DNA from: Stenotrophomonas maltophilia
GTDB lineage: Bacteria; Pseudomonadota; Gammaproteobacteria; Xanthomonadales; Xanthomonadaceae
Length of the DNA stretch: 64,000 nucleotides
Reading direction: 5' to 3'
Assembly: GCF_003205835.1 (NCBI RefSeq)
Contig: NZ_CP029773.1
Coordinates: 2,388,501-2,452,500 of the forward strand
Below the pieces are notes generated by a model. The model saw only the letters and a list, made by a program, of their open reading frames with translations. It was not told the DNA's origin and ran no database searches. How positions within the stretch are numbered: position 1 is the stretch's first letter; every line of letters begins with the position of its first letter. The position numbers were made by a program, and so were the translations under genes. This document shows positions 56,998-64,000 of the stretch, one piece after another.

Positions 56998-58548
56998 ATG
57001 AGTACTCGCACTTGGGATGAGAATCGGGCCGCCAACCGAATTCAGCGGAAGCTGGATGACCTTCCACTGGACACGATTCAGATCAAACAGTACGTACGGG
57101 ACACAGATCTAACGGGTCTGGCCAAGAACGTCGCATATCGTGTCGATGGGGTTCATCTATATGCTGACATTCTTAATCTGAATGATCTGCTCCAGACCAC
57201 TCAGACCGAGGGCGAAACCTGCCACCGTCGTGTGCTGCGCTTTCTCAATCTGCACTACCGCGCAGCCAGTCGCATTCTCGACGGCGAGAACGCCATGCTC
57301 ATCGACTTTCATAATCAGCGGCTGCATGCCGTAGTGGCGAAGCCCTACGATGATGAAGCCGCGCGGGTGCATCGTGCGGTCGCAATTGGTCAGCTGCTGA
57401 TCGATGTATTGGCCCGAACGGGAGAGGATGCGGACCACCCAGCGGCCAAGGTCCGCGTGGGAATCGACACCGGCAAGGCCCTGGCCGTCAGCAACGGCCG
57501 ACGGGGCCACGCAGAACCGCTGTTCTTGGGTGACCCCGCGAACCAAGCGGCAAAGCGTGCGGGCGGTGGAACTGCCAAAGGGATCTATCTGACTAATCGG
57601 GCACGGACGTCGATCGGATTGGAGGCCGTGACATCTGAGAACGCAACGCCGTTGACCGCTGAGCAGATTGCCGTAAGTCAAGAGAAGGCCGCACTCTCAG
57701 GGAGCGCGGACGCAGTTGTCGAAGCGTGGCAGAAAGATCTCGACAACAATCCAATCGGAAATTTTGAGTTCAGTGGCCACACTCCACCCTTCTGCAATCT
57801 GGATCCGGAAGATCTCAGCGTCAAGAACTCGCGCCGACAGGACGCGATCACGCTATACGCCGATATCGATGGTTTTACGAAATACGTAGCAGATCGCATC
57901 AATGATGACGAGACAGCCAAGCATGTAGTTCGGGCATTGCGCGTGCTTCGCAGTGAGCTTGATGCCGTGCTACATGAAGACTTCAAGGGCCGGAAGATCC
58001 GGTTCATCGGCGACTGCATCCACGGCATCTTGGGTGAAGGCACTGCGCAGAATACTGATGCTCAAGGCAGCATCAGTACGATGGTTCTTTGTGCCGGCGG
58101 TATGCGCAGCAGCTTCAACCTGGCACTGAATAAGCTCATTGCCGCGGGTAGTGATGCCTCTAGTCTCGGCCTCCAAATCGGATTTGAGTATGGCCCGATC
58201 ACTGTCACTAGGTTGGGGATGAAAGGCGGCTTGATCCGATGCTCCGTATCCCGAAGCACCCTGGCTGCTGAAGCGGAGCAGGGTCGGTGTCACGGCTCTG
58301 ATACCGCCATTGGACCAGTGGCTTACATGGCTGCCACGGCCGCTGTACAAGGGGTATTCGGCCAAGAAAGGGTTCGCGAAGCCCTGACCTACGCTGTGGC
58401 CCTGGAGGACCTCTCCGCAAAGCAGGACCAGACGGCAAAGGCCGCTGCTGCGGCCTCATCGCTACTGCGGCCGGCGACAGCAGCAGCCGATCCCTACGGT
58501 TTTCGCAATCAGCCTAGCGGCCCGGTGAAGCTCGATGGCTTCGCTTGA
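56998..58548 (+). CDS. pycC: Pycsar-type nucleotide cyclase (PycC-like), tandem cyclase domains
   Basis: The 516-residue product has two class III-type cyclase domains. Domain 1 (about 48-205) has VHLYADILNLND (Tyr55, Asp57), LIDFHN (Asp103), VRVGIDTGKAL and FLGDPANQAAKRA. Domain 2 (about 282-440) has ITLYADIDGFTKYV (Tyr287, Asp289, Asp291), RFIGDCIHGI (Asp339), IGFEYGPI and RCSVSRSTLAAEA. The YADI/YADIDGF and GDC segments are metal-binding positions, and a Tyr before ADI is characteristic of this defence-type group. A 45-residue Ala/Pro-rich tail ends KLDGFA. GAGGT precedes the ATG. On infection it should make a cyclic pyrimidine mononucleotide (cCMP or cUMP) for the effector. The product cannot be assigned from sequence. 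Its end overlaps the next gene by 14 bases. Confidence 0.88.
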   Translation: MSTRTWDENRAANRIQRKLDDLPLDTIQIKQYVRDTDLTGLAKNVAYRVDGVHLYADILNLNDLLQTTQTEGETCHRRVLRFLNLHYRAASRILDGENAMLIDFHNQRLHAVVAKPYDDEAARVHRAVAIGQLLIDVLARTGEDADHPAAKVRVGIDTGKALAVSNGRRGHAEPLFLGDPANQAAKRAGGGTAKGIYLTNRARTSIGLEAVTSENATPLTAEQIAVSQEKAALSGSADAVVEAWQKDLDNNPIGNFEFSGHTPPFCNLDPEDLSVKNSRRQDAITLYADIDGFTKYVADRINDDETAKHVVRALRVLRSELDAVLHEDFKGRKIRFIGDCIHGILGEGTAQNTDAQGSISTMVLCAGGMRSSFNLALNKLIAAGSDASSLGLQIGFEYGPITVTRLGMKGGLIRCSVSRSTLAAEAEQGRCHGSDTAIGPVAYMAATAAVQGVFGQERVREALTYAVALEDLSAKQDQTAKAAAAASSLLRPATAAADPYGFRNQPSGPVKLDGFA

Positions 58549-60241
58549 GTATTGGTATCTGGATAGCCTAAGCCGCTTCAGAGACGAGCGCGCCGGCGTT
58601 TCCGATCTGGCTTCGCGCGCTCCTTGGCTCGACATTAAGGGATATCGCTTTGACGCGAACTGCGTCGTTGTGGACTTCGACGTGGACGTCGGGCACCGCA
58701 TCTATGAAGCGGAGATGCGCTACCCAACGACCTATCCGCACTCCCCTCCGGTCGTAAGGCCCCGCGATAAGGATGCTCGGTGGAGCAATCACCAGTTCGG
58801 TGCGGGCGGCGACCTCTGTCTTGAGTACCGCCCCGACAACTGGTCCCCCGACATCATGGGGTGGCAGGTAATGGAGAGCGCGTACCGCTTGCTGCATGGC
58901 GAGCGCCCATCAGCGGACGAACTGCAGCAGGTAGCTTCTGCACATCGCATTACTCTTGGACAGAAGCTGCGCACAAGCTTCTCCCGATTCCCGTTGACCA
59001 TGACGTTTCATGCCTGGCTCAACGCGCTGCCAGCGGGAAGCAATGCCCGAGGTACTTCAATAGCAGTTCTGTCAGAGCAGAACATAGTTCGGCTGGTCGT
59101 CGACCTAGAACTGGACGGAGTTGCATGGAAGGATGCTGAGGTGCCTGCATCGTTGCGCGCAGAGTGCTTGGAGCTTCCGGCATTCGTTTGTCGGCTACGT
59201 GACGACGAAGCCTTTCCGTCCGTTGAAAGCTATGCCCGGTTCGCTGACGAAGCAGCAAACGTAGGATGGAAGCCTACAGATCGCGTGTTAATCGCAGTCA
59301 AAGGAACCGAGATTCGTGCATACAGTTGTTATGAAGACTCCGTGCATCAGTCAACTCCGATCACACCTTCGTCGGTTCAGGCAAGGCTGAGCGGAGATTA
59401 CGAGCAGCTTTCGACCAAGCGCGCTGCGGTGGTGGGCTGTGGCTCGCTAGGAAGTAAGGTGGCCTGCATGTTGGCCCGGGCCGGAGTGGCGGACTTTCTC
59501 CTCATCGACGACGACATCTTCAACATCGAGAACATCGTCCGAAATGAGCTGGATTGGCGAGACATCGGACTACACAAGGCTCAGGCAGTCTCCAATCGCA
59601 TCCGCAGGATCAATGGCCAGGCAAAGGTGACAGTGCGGCGTCAGCAACTCGCGGGACAGGAGTCTCCCAGTTCAGCTGAGAACGTACTCGGCGGACTAGC
59701 ATCGTGCGATCTCATCATCGACGCTACGGCCGGTGTGACGGCTGGCAACATCATCGCAGGCCTAGCTGCATCGAGCGGGACGAACGTAGTTTGGGCTGAG
59801 GTCTTTGCAGGAGGAGTCGGTGGGTTGGTGGCGCGGCATCGCCCTGGTGTCGAACCGCCCATCCCTTTGATGCGCCGCGCGATTGAGAGCTGGTTTGTAT
59901 CGCGAGGAGCGAGGCCGGCGTTGCAACAGGTCCAGCCCTATGAGGCGACTATCGAAGGTCAACCTTGGATCGCTGACGATGCAGACGTTACAAGTATTGC
60001 AGCTGCAGCTACTCGGCTAGCTATCGACACCCTGTTGAGCCGCACGCCATCCCACTATCCGTACTCAATTTACGTGATTGGGCTGGCTCCGTGTGAGGTG
60101 TTTTCATCTCCGTTTGAGACGTACCCCATCGCACTTCCGCCCGCACCAAGTGAGCAGCCACAACCTGCCCTTTCGGTTGAGCAGGCTGTCGAACAGGTGA
60201 CGTTTATTCAAGGGATGATGGCGGCTCTGGAGCGCGGATGA
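58535..60241 (+). CDS. E2-E1 ubiquitin-transfer fusion (Cap2-like)
   Basis: The 568-residue product has an N-terminal E2-like domain (1-125) with GAGGDLCLEYRPDNWSPDIMG, where Cys95 is the thioester candidate. A linker follows, then a ThiF/E1 adenylation domain (295-510): VVGCGSLGSKVA nucleotide loop, FLLIDDDIF, ENIVRNELDW with the Asn/Arg pair, and ATAGVT. The usual PCxxC crossover-loop cysteine is absent (PGVEPPIPLM), and Cys520 in GLAPCEVF, 48 residues from the C-terminus, is the best E1-cysteine candidate. This is the Cap2 architecture of type II CBASS, where Cap2 attaches the nucleotidyltransferase C-terminus to other molecules and primes it. Here the partner is a PycC-like cyclase, so PycC is the predicted substrate. 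Confidence 0.87.
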   Translation: MASLEYWYLDSLSRFRDERAGVSDLASRAPWLDIKGYRFDANCVVVDFDVDVGHRIYEAEMRYPTTYPHSPPVVRPRDKDARWSNHQFGAGGDLCLEYRPDNWSPDIMGWQVMESAYRLLHGERPSADELQQVASAHRITLGQKLRTSFSRFPLTMTFHAWLNALPAGSNARGTSIAVLSEQNIVRLVVDLELDGVAWKDAEVPASLRAECLELPAFVCRLRDDEAFPSVESYARFADEAANVGWKPTDRVLIAVKGTEIRAYSCYEDSVHQSTPITPSSVQARLSGDYEQLSTKRAAVVGCGSLGSKVACMLARAGVADFLLIDDDIFNIENIVRNELDWRDIGLHKAQAVSNRIRRINGQAKVTVRRQQLAGQESPSSAENVLGGLASCDLIIDATAGVTAGNIIAGLAASSGTNVVWAEVFAGGVGGLVARHRPGVEPPIPLMRRAIESWFVSRGARPALQQVQPYEATIEGQPWIADDADVTSIAAAATRLAIDTLLSRTPSHYPYSIYVIGLAPCEVFSSPFETYPIALPPAPSEQPQPALSVEQAVEQVTFIQGMMAALERG

Positions 60242-60738
60242 AGATAGTAATCTCTCGCGAAGTATGCAGCATCCTGAGCAAGGAGCTTAAGATGGCCGGG
60301 GATCGCGAAATCGGCGGGGTTTTGGTGGGCGAACACCTGGGTGAAGGGCGTTTTCAGGTCGCCGACCTTTCAGTGCAGCGCTACGGCGGAACCAGGAGCT
60401 CCTTTGAGCGAGATCCGAAATTGCACGGCGCCTTCATCACCGAGTTCTACAACCGAACCGGACACGACTACGCTCGATTCAACTACCTGGGCGAGTGGCA
60501 CTCTCACCCGACCTATCCTGCGTACCCGAGCGCTTATGATGTTGGCTCGATGCAAAGCATCGTCGAGCAGCCCGAAGTCAATGTCGACTTTGCACTTCTG
60601 CTTGTGGTGAAGAGGCGTTTTTGGCGAGGTCTCGAAGCCTCAGCCACGATCTTTCGACCGGCAGAGCGCCCTGCCCCAATATTACTGGAGCGGCCCAGTG
60701 GCTATCGTGGACCGCGCTACCTGCACCAACTTCTATGA
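60238..60738 (+). CDS. JAB/JAMM metalloprotease (Cap3-like)
   Basis: The 166-residue product has the JAMM zinc protease motif: Glu24 in REIGGVLVGE and H88-S-H90 ... S98-x2-D101 in EWHSHPTYPAYPSAYD. In type II CBASS, Cap3 of this fold removes the conjugated signalling enzyme and so resets or limits the system. It overlaps the E2-E1 stop by ATGA, implying coupled translation. It should be a cytosolic Zn2+-dependent deconjugase acting on PycC conjugates, a prediction by analogy only. The chain is short and lacks extra domains. Confidence 0.88.
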   Translation: MKIVISREVCSILSKELKMAGDREIGGVLVGEHLGEGRFQVADLSVQRYGGTRSSFERDPKLHGAFITEFYNRTGHDYARFNYLGEWHSHPTYPAYPSAYDVGSMQSIVEQPEVNVDFALLLVVKRRFWRGLEASATIFRPAERPAPILLERPSGYRGPRYLHQLL

Positions 60739-60809
60739 CCCTGAGCTGGTAGGCCTGCACCTATCGGAACATCGTTGCATGACTACATTAACCTCCACCA
60801 AGGATGACC

Positions 60810-61757
60810 ATGAGTGAACAATCTGGCAGTTCAACATCAATGATCGGAAGGTTTTCCGGATCGGACGGCCGGCGTCGCCTGATCGGCGCACTGACAAAGC
60901 AAAAACTCGTTGGCGGAAATGTGGCGCTCGCCGAAGCGCTTGCAGACGTCATCGAGCTCCGCGAATTCGGACCTGGCCAAGCTCTTATTTCGGCCGGAGA
61001 CTCCGACAACGATCTCTTCCTGCTGCTGAGTGGCACAGTAGACATCACGGTGAAGGGCACAAAGGTCGCGGAGCGCACAATCAATGACGTCGTAGGTGAG
61101 ATGGCGGCGGTGGATCCAAGCATGCCGCGCTCAGCTACAGTCACTGCTGTCGGCACAGTCACCGCGGCAGTGGCTACCGAGCCTCAATTGTCCGAGCTAG
61201 GCGATCGTTTTCCTGACGTCTTCCGCCATCTGGCCGTGCTAATGGCCCAGAAGCTTGAGCAGAGAAACAGTTTGGTGAGAGCTTCCAGTGATCGAATCCG
61301 GATATTCTTGATCAGCTCTGGTGAAGCGGTGGACATTGCCCGGGCAGTCCATACGGCATTTTCGCATGATGAGTTCGATGTTATTCCATGGAACGAGGGT
61401 GTTTTCCGTGCAACCAACTACACACTGAAAACCCTGGAGGATGAGGTCGATAGATGCGACTTTGCTATTGCCATTGCGCATGGAGATGACACGGTTGAGA
61501 GTCGTGAGCACACTTGGCCAGCCCCCCGCGATAACGTGATCTTTGAACTCGGCCTGTTCATGGGGCGACTGGGACTGGATCGCGCGATCCTCATGGAGCC
61601 TCGCGACGAGAGGGTAAAGCTTCCTAGTGACCTCGCCGGCATCACTACAATTGTCTATCGCTATGACCCAAACGATCGAGACAGAGCAGCGAAGCTCGCG
61701 CCGGCATGTAATCGGCTTCGGGACTACATTGTTGAGAAGGGACCTCGAAAATCTTGA
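60810..61757 (+). CDS. Cyclic-nucleotide-sensing TIR-like effector (PycTIR-like)
   Basis: The 315-residue product has a cyclic-nucleotide-binding domain (about 45-130) with GQALISAGDSDNDLFLLLSGTVDI and a phosphate-cassette-like GEMAAVDPSMPRSATVTA (97-113). A coiled linker leads to the CAP12/Pycsar-type TIR domain (163-310): RIRIFLISSGEAV, FDVIPWNEGVF, CDFAIAIAHGDD and RDNVIFELGLFMGRLG, with Glu246 as the candidate catalytic residue. Binding of the PycC product should assemble the TIR domains to cleave NAD+ and stop growth. I use the ATG at 60810, since AAGG at 60800-60803 fits it better than the ATG at 60804. A 70-base gap separates it from the JAB gene. Confidence 0.87.
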   Translation: MSEQSGSSTSMIGRFSGSDGRRRLIGALTKQKLVGGNVALAEALADVIELREFGPGQALISAGDSDNDLFLLLSGTVDITVKGTKVAERTINDVVGEMAAVDPSMPRSATVTAVGTVTAAVATEPQLSELGDRFPDVFRHLAVLMAQKLEQRNSLVRASSDRIRIFLISSGEAVDIARAVHTAFSHDEFDVIPWNEGVFRATNYTLKTLEDEVDRCDFAIAIAHGDDTVESREHTWPAPRDNVIFELGLFMGRLGLDRAILMEPRDERVKLPSDLAGITTIVYRYDPNDRDRAAKLAPACNRLRDYIVEKGPRKS

Positions 61758-62013
61758 TGACAACCTTCAATTCTGGCCTGAAGACGCGCTAGGGGCGACT
61801 GCTCCGCAGGCTGGCGGAGACCCGCTGGGTCAGCGTTGCACCCCGCGGGGAACCCGGCCTCAAACTGCAACCCGGGCGCACTGCACAGCTCGCTGTTTCC
61901 AGCTCGCAGCCTGCCAACATGCAAGGATCACGATTGGATGACCCTAACGCGCAATTGAGGGCCGAGCCTTGCATGCGTTCACGCTCTTAGGCGCACGCGC
62001 GGGAGTGCCTGGC
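61758..62013. other. Downstream flank of the defence operon with a stem-loop
   Basis: No gene is supported. CTCCGC-AGGCTG-GCGGAG (61802-61819) is a perfect 6-bp hairpin with no T-tract, followed by GC-rich palindromic pieces (ACCCGCTGGGT, CCCCGCGGGG). It could act as a weak terminator or be a scar of the island's right boundary. Confidence 0.4.
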
Positions 62014-62427
62014 TCAGGCGCTCTTCATCCCCCATCTTCCAGCATTGACGTCGCGGATGGACTCTTGCAGGGATCTATCCAAAGTGTCATTCCAAGCGCC
62101 TACTAGTTTGAGTCTCCGATCCCCATGGCTGAAGCCCTCGCAGGCTGTGAGACTAGGGCGCAGTTGCAATGGACTAAATCCGCTGAACCGCAGTGAACGG
62201 GACCAATCAATGCCCGCCACACCGGCGTGACGCCAGCGCACGAAGCCATCGTGGAGCAAGGCTTGACTGAGCGCGGCGATCCCGCCGAGCAGCACGCCGG
62301 CCAGAACGTGATAGAGCTGGTTGGAAATCCGGGCATGCAGCGCTGACATGACCGGAAACGGCGCGATGAAGAGCACGAGCATGGTCATGTCGGCTGCGTG
62401 CGCGCGTCGGGAAATGGTGGGTGTCAT
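62014..62427 (-). CDS. Small membrane protein, function unknown
   Basis: The 137-residue product has hydrophobic segments (MTMLVLFIAPFPVMSAL and YHVLAGVLLGGIAALSQALL) and a soluble tail. The ATG at 62427 overlaps the stop of the upstream GNAT-like gene (ATGA), so the two are translationally coupled. No family recognised. Confidence 0.6.
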   Translation of the reverse strand: MTPTISRRAHAADMTMLVLFIAPFPVMSALHARISNQLYHVLAGVLLGGIAALSQALLHDGFVRWRHAGVAGIDWSRSLRFSGFSPLQLRPSLTACEGFSHGDRRLKLVGAWNDTLDRSLQESIRDVNAGRWGMKSA

Positions 62428-62945
62428 CGGGTTTTCTCCTTCTGTCGTGCGATGAAGTAGGCGGTGGCGTCGGGGTTTTCCCATAGGGGTCGCACGTGTG
62501 CTCGGTCAGCCTGCTGCTGTGCGGCCAAGGCTTGGTCAGGCGACCAGCCGTGGCATGCTCGCCAGGTCTTGGACGGACGATAAAAGTTGGCGTGCTGTAG
62601 CTCGATAAACCCTTTGCGTCTGAGGAAGGTGGGCAGCCTGGGATTCTGCACGCGCTCCACGAACAGGGCTGGCCACGGAATCAAGGTATCGCATAGTTCT
62701 ACGAATTCGGTCAGCCAACCCCGGCCTTTGAGGCGCGGGTTGAGCTGGATATTGCCCAGGGTCAGCACGGGAACGTCATCACCCAGTCCGGCCAGCACCT
62801 GACGCGCGTGCTTGATCCAGATCCGGGTGCCTGCGCGCTTGAGCTCAACACAGTCGGGGATCTGGTCAGCCTCAACCAGTGAAATCCATTTGAAGAGCTG
62901 CAGTTCGATGCTGGGGATTCGGTTCAACTGGGCGTTGCTCATCAT
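62424..62945 (-). CDS. GNAT-like acetyltransferase-fold protein
   Basis: The 173-residue product has a pattern suggestive of a GNAT fold: VPVLTLGNIQLNPRLKGRGWLTEFVELCD, including an RxxGxG-like RLKGRGW, and LRRKGFIELQHANFY. The start at 62945 follows AAGGGAA. Similar short proteins occur in conjugative and integrative elements. The substrate is unknown and the assignment is tentative. It forms a unit with the small membrane gene downstream. Confidence 0.6.
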   Translation of the reverse strand: MMSNAQLNRIPSIELQLFKWISLVEADQIPDCVELKRAGTRIWIKHARQVLAGLGDDVPVLTLGNIQLNPRLKGRGWLTEFVELCDTLIPWPALFVERVQNPRLPTFLRRKGFIELQHANFYRPSKTWRACHGWSPDQALAAQQQADRAHVRPLWENPDATAYFIARQKEKTR

Positions 62946-63309
62946 GGAACAGTTCCCTTTGCGGGTCTGGTGCAGCGAGCAGCATCCGTGGCGATACTGA
63001 CGCCGCAATCGCCGGGACCAGCCACGGCGAGTCCTTGACGGCGGCCGGCAACACTGGGGACAGGCGTACTGCCATTGCACATATACCCGTCAGCCCCACA
63101 CCTATCAAAACGGGCCAGCCATTGGACCACCAAAGCAAAGCGCCCATTCCAACAATACAAAGAGCCAGGGTCAGCCACATCAGCAGGTTGGCTTGGGACG
63201 GACTCGCCGTCACCTTCCCTTCGACCCACCCTCCAAACAGCAGCGCAATCAGTATGAAGAACAGCACTACGCTCCATGCATCCCTACCATCAAGGCAACC
63301 CCGCCACAT
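62872..63309 (-). CDS. Small membrane protein overlapping the GNAT-like gene
   Basis: The product has three membrane helices (WSVVLFFILIALLFGGWVEG, LLMWLTLALCIVGMGALLWW, PVLIGVGLTGICAMAV) and a hydrophilic end overlapping the first 74 bases of the GNAT-like gene in another frame. The hydrophobic part looks genuine. The overlap is unusual and may mean the 3' end is shifted by an indel. The start at 63309 lacks a clear ribosome site. Confidence 0.5.
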   Translation of the reverse strand: MWRGCLDGRDAWSVVLFFILIALLFGGWVEGKVTASPSQANLLMWLTLALCIVGMGALLWWSNGWPVLIGVGLTGICAMAVRLSPVLPAAVKDSPWLVPAIAASVSPRMLLAAPDPQRELFHDEQRPVEPNPQHRTAALQMDFTG

Positions 63310-63444
63310 AGTGACATGCAGCGCTCCCCCTCGCAGAATCCAACCCAATTAACGTGACGCGTCACGCCCGACTGACACCACCCCATTGGCGCCCCACCCC
63401 TCCCCCACTATAGTGCCAACCCTCACAAGGACGAGGCGGCGCAC

Positions 63445-64000
63445 ATGCCCTATATCGGAATCGGACTCCACGTACTGGCGGCCATCTACTTCGCGGTGCA
63501 CGCCATCCGCTCGGGCCAGAGCCTCTATTGGCTCATCCTGCTCTTCTCGTTCCCGCTGCTTGGCAGCGTCGTCTACTTCCTGGCGATCTACTTCCCGGAA
63601 GCCCGCAACTCCCGCGGCGCACGGCAGGTCGTCCGCTCCGCCAAGCAGCTCATGGACCCGGGCCAGGACCTGCGCAACGCTCGCGCAGAGCTGGCGCGCA
63701 CGCCCACCGTGCAGAACCGTGTTCGCCTGGGCATGACGCTGCTCGATGCCGGCCAGGCGGAGGAGGCCAGGGCCCTGCTTGAGCAGGCGGCCAGCTCGCC
63801 GCTGGGCGACGATCCCTACATCCTTACCGGCCTGGCCCGTGCCCGCCTCGAATCCGGGCACGCCGCGCTTGCGGTCGAAGCTCTCGACGGCCTGTTCGCC
63901 CGCCATCCGGACGTGCGCCGCAAGCCAGAACAGACCCTGCTCTATGCGCAGGCATTGGCCGCCACCCAGTCACCCGACGCCCGCGGCGCATTCGAGCGCG
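63445..64000 (+). CDS. Membrane-anchored TPR protein (partial, runs off the window)
   Basis: From the ATG at 63445 (after AAGGACGAGG) the frame begins MPYIGIGLHVLAAIYFAVHAI with two N-terminal hydrophobic helices. Helical repeats of TPR character follow (VQNRVRLGMTLLDAGQAEEARALLEQAASS, PYILTGLARARLESGHAALAVEALDGLF). No stop is reached by 64000. It resembles a conserved xanthomonad membrane protein and probably marks the return to core chromosome. High GC and strong codon bias contrast with the defence genes before it. Confidence 0.78.
   Translation, partial: MPYIGIGLHVLAAIYFAVHAIRSGQSLYWLILLFSFPLLGSVVYFLAIYFPEARNSRGARQVVRSAKQLMDPGQDLRNARAELARTPTVQNRVRLGMTLLDAGQAEEARALLEQAASSPLGDDPYILTGLARARLESGHAALAVEALDGLFARHPDVRRKPEQTLLYAQALAATQSPDARGAFER

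Noticed and set aside
63349..63906. A minus-strand 185-residue reading frame
   Set aside because: It is antisense to the TPR membrane gene at 63445, which has a ribosome site and membrane helices.

Overview
The window looks like accessory DNA in a Xanthomonadaceae-type gammaproteobacterium (Xanthomonas / Stenotrophomonas / Lysobacter relatives). This rests on the high GC, the copL-copA-copB copper locus typical of that family, and a TPR membrane protein at the right edge. No database search was possible, so the taxon is an inference.

Layout. (1) 0-4 kb: plus-strand metal-linked genes, namely a CusF-like lipoprotein, a P-II-like protein and a broken SDR / SPW-repeat / VKOR membrane fusion. 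(2) 4.7-19.4 kb: a near-continuous minus-strand Pb/Cd/Zn resistance cluster (pbrT, zntA/cadA-type ATPase, czcI-like, czcC, czcB, czcA, P-II, CaCA exchanger, lspA, lpdA, MAPEG) transcribed from a MerR-type promoter. PbrR/CadR is divergent and is followed at once by glutamine-dependent NAD synthetase. (3) 21.6-25.5 kb: a Tn3-family recombinase plus transposase. (4) 25.5-26.9 kb: a mercury operon (merR, merT, merP, GDCCVxC protein) with no merA. (5) 26.9-27.5 kb: a scar joining TonB-receptor and formimidoylglutamase fragments. (6) 27.5-38.4 kb: a large copper locus (DUF305, EF-hand, Cu P-type ATPase, copD, copC, Csp, DUF411, NTF2-like, cytochrome c, copB, copA, copL). (7) 38.5-41.9 kb: an XRE regulator, an unrecognised broken gene, and a second derelict recombinase-tnpA pair. 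Units 3 and 7 bracket the mercury and copper genes.

(8) 41.9-54.2 kb: a patchwork of insertions and decay. It holds a basic repeat protein plus a TIR/deoxyribosyltransferase-like protein, broken alcohol dehydrogenase and MFS genes, an alpha/beta hydrolase, an IS3 element, a phosphatase, fragments of relaxase, xdhC, paoA, traX and an integrase, and a 30-bp tandem repeat. (9) 54.4-61.8 kb: a defence island of visibly lower GC. A GHKL ATPase with a C-terminal Shedu-like nuclease domain lies upstream of a compact four-gene operon: nucleotide cyclase of the Pycsar (PycC) kind, E2-E1 fusion, JAB/JAMM protease, and a cyclic-nucleotide-binding TIR-like effector. This is Pycsar signalling carrying the ubiquitin-like accessory pair best known from type II CBASS, and it is the most interesting system here. 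(10) 62-64 kb: small membrane and GNAT-like genes, then apparently chromosomal sequence.

A cross-cutting observation is that at least nine genes are interrupted by what look like 1-2 nt indels, nearly all at homopolymer runs, while very long genes (czcA, tnpA) are intact. This could be residual long-read consensus error or real decay. The affected genes are flagged individually.
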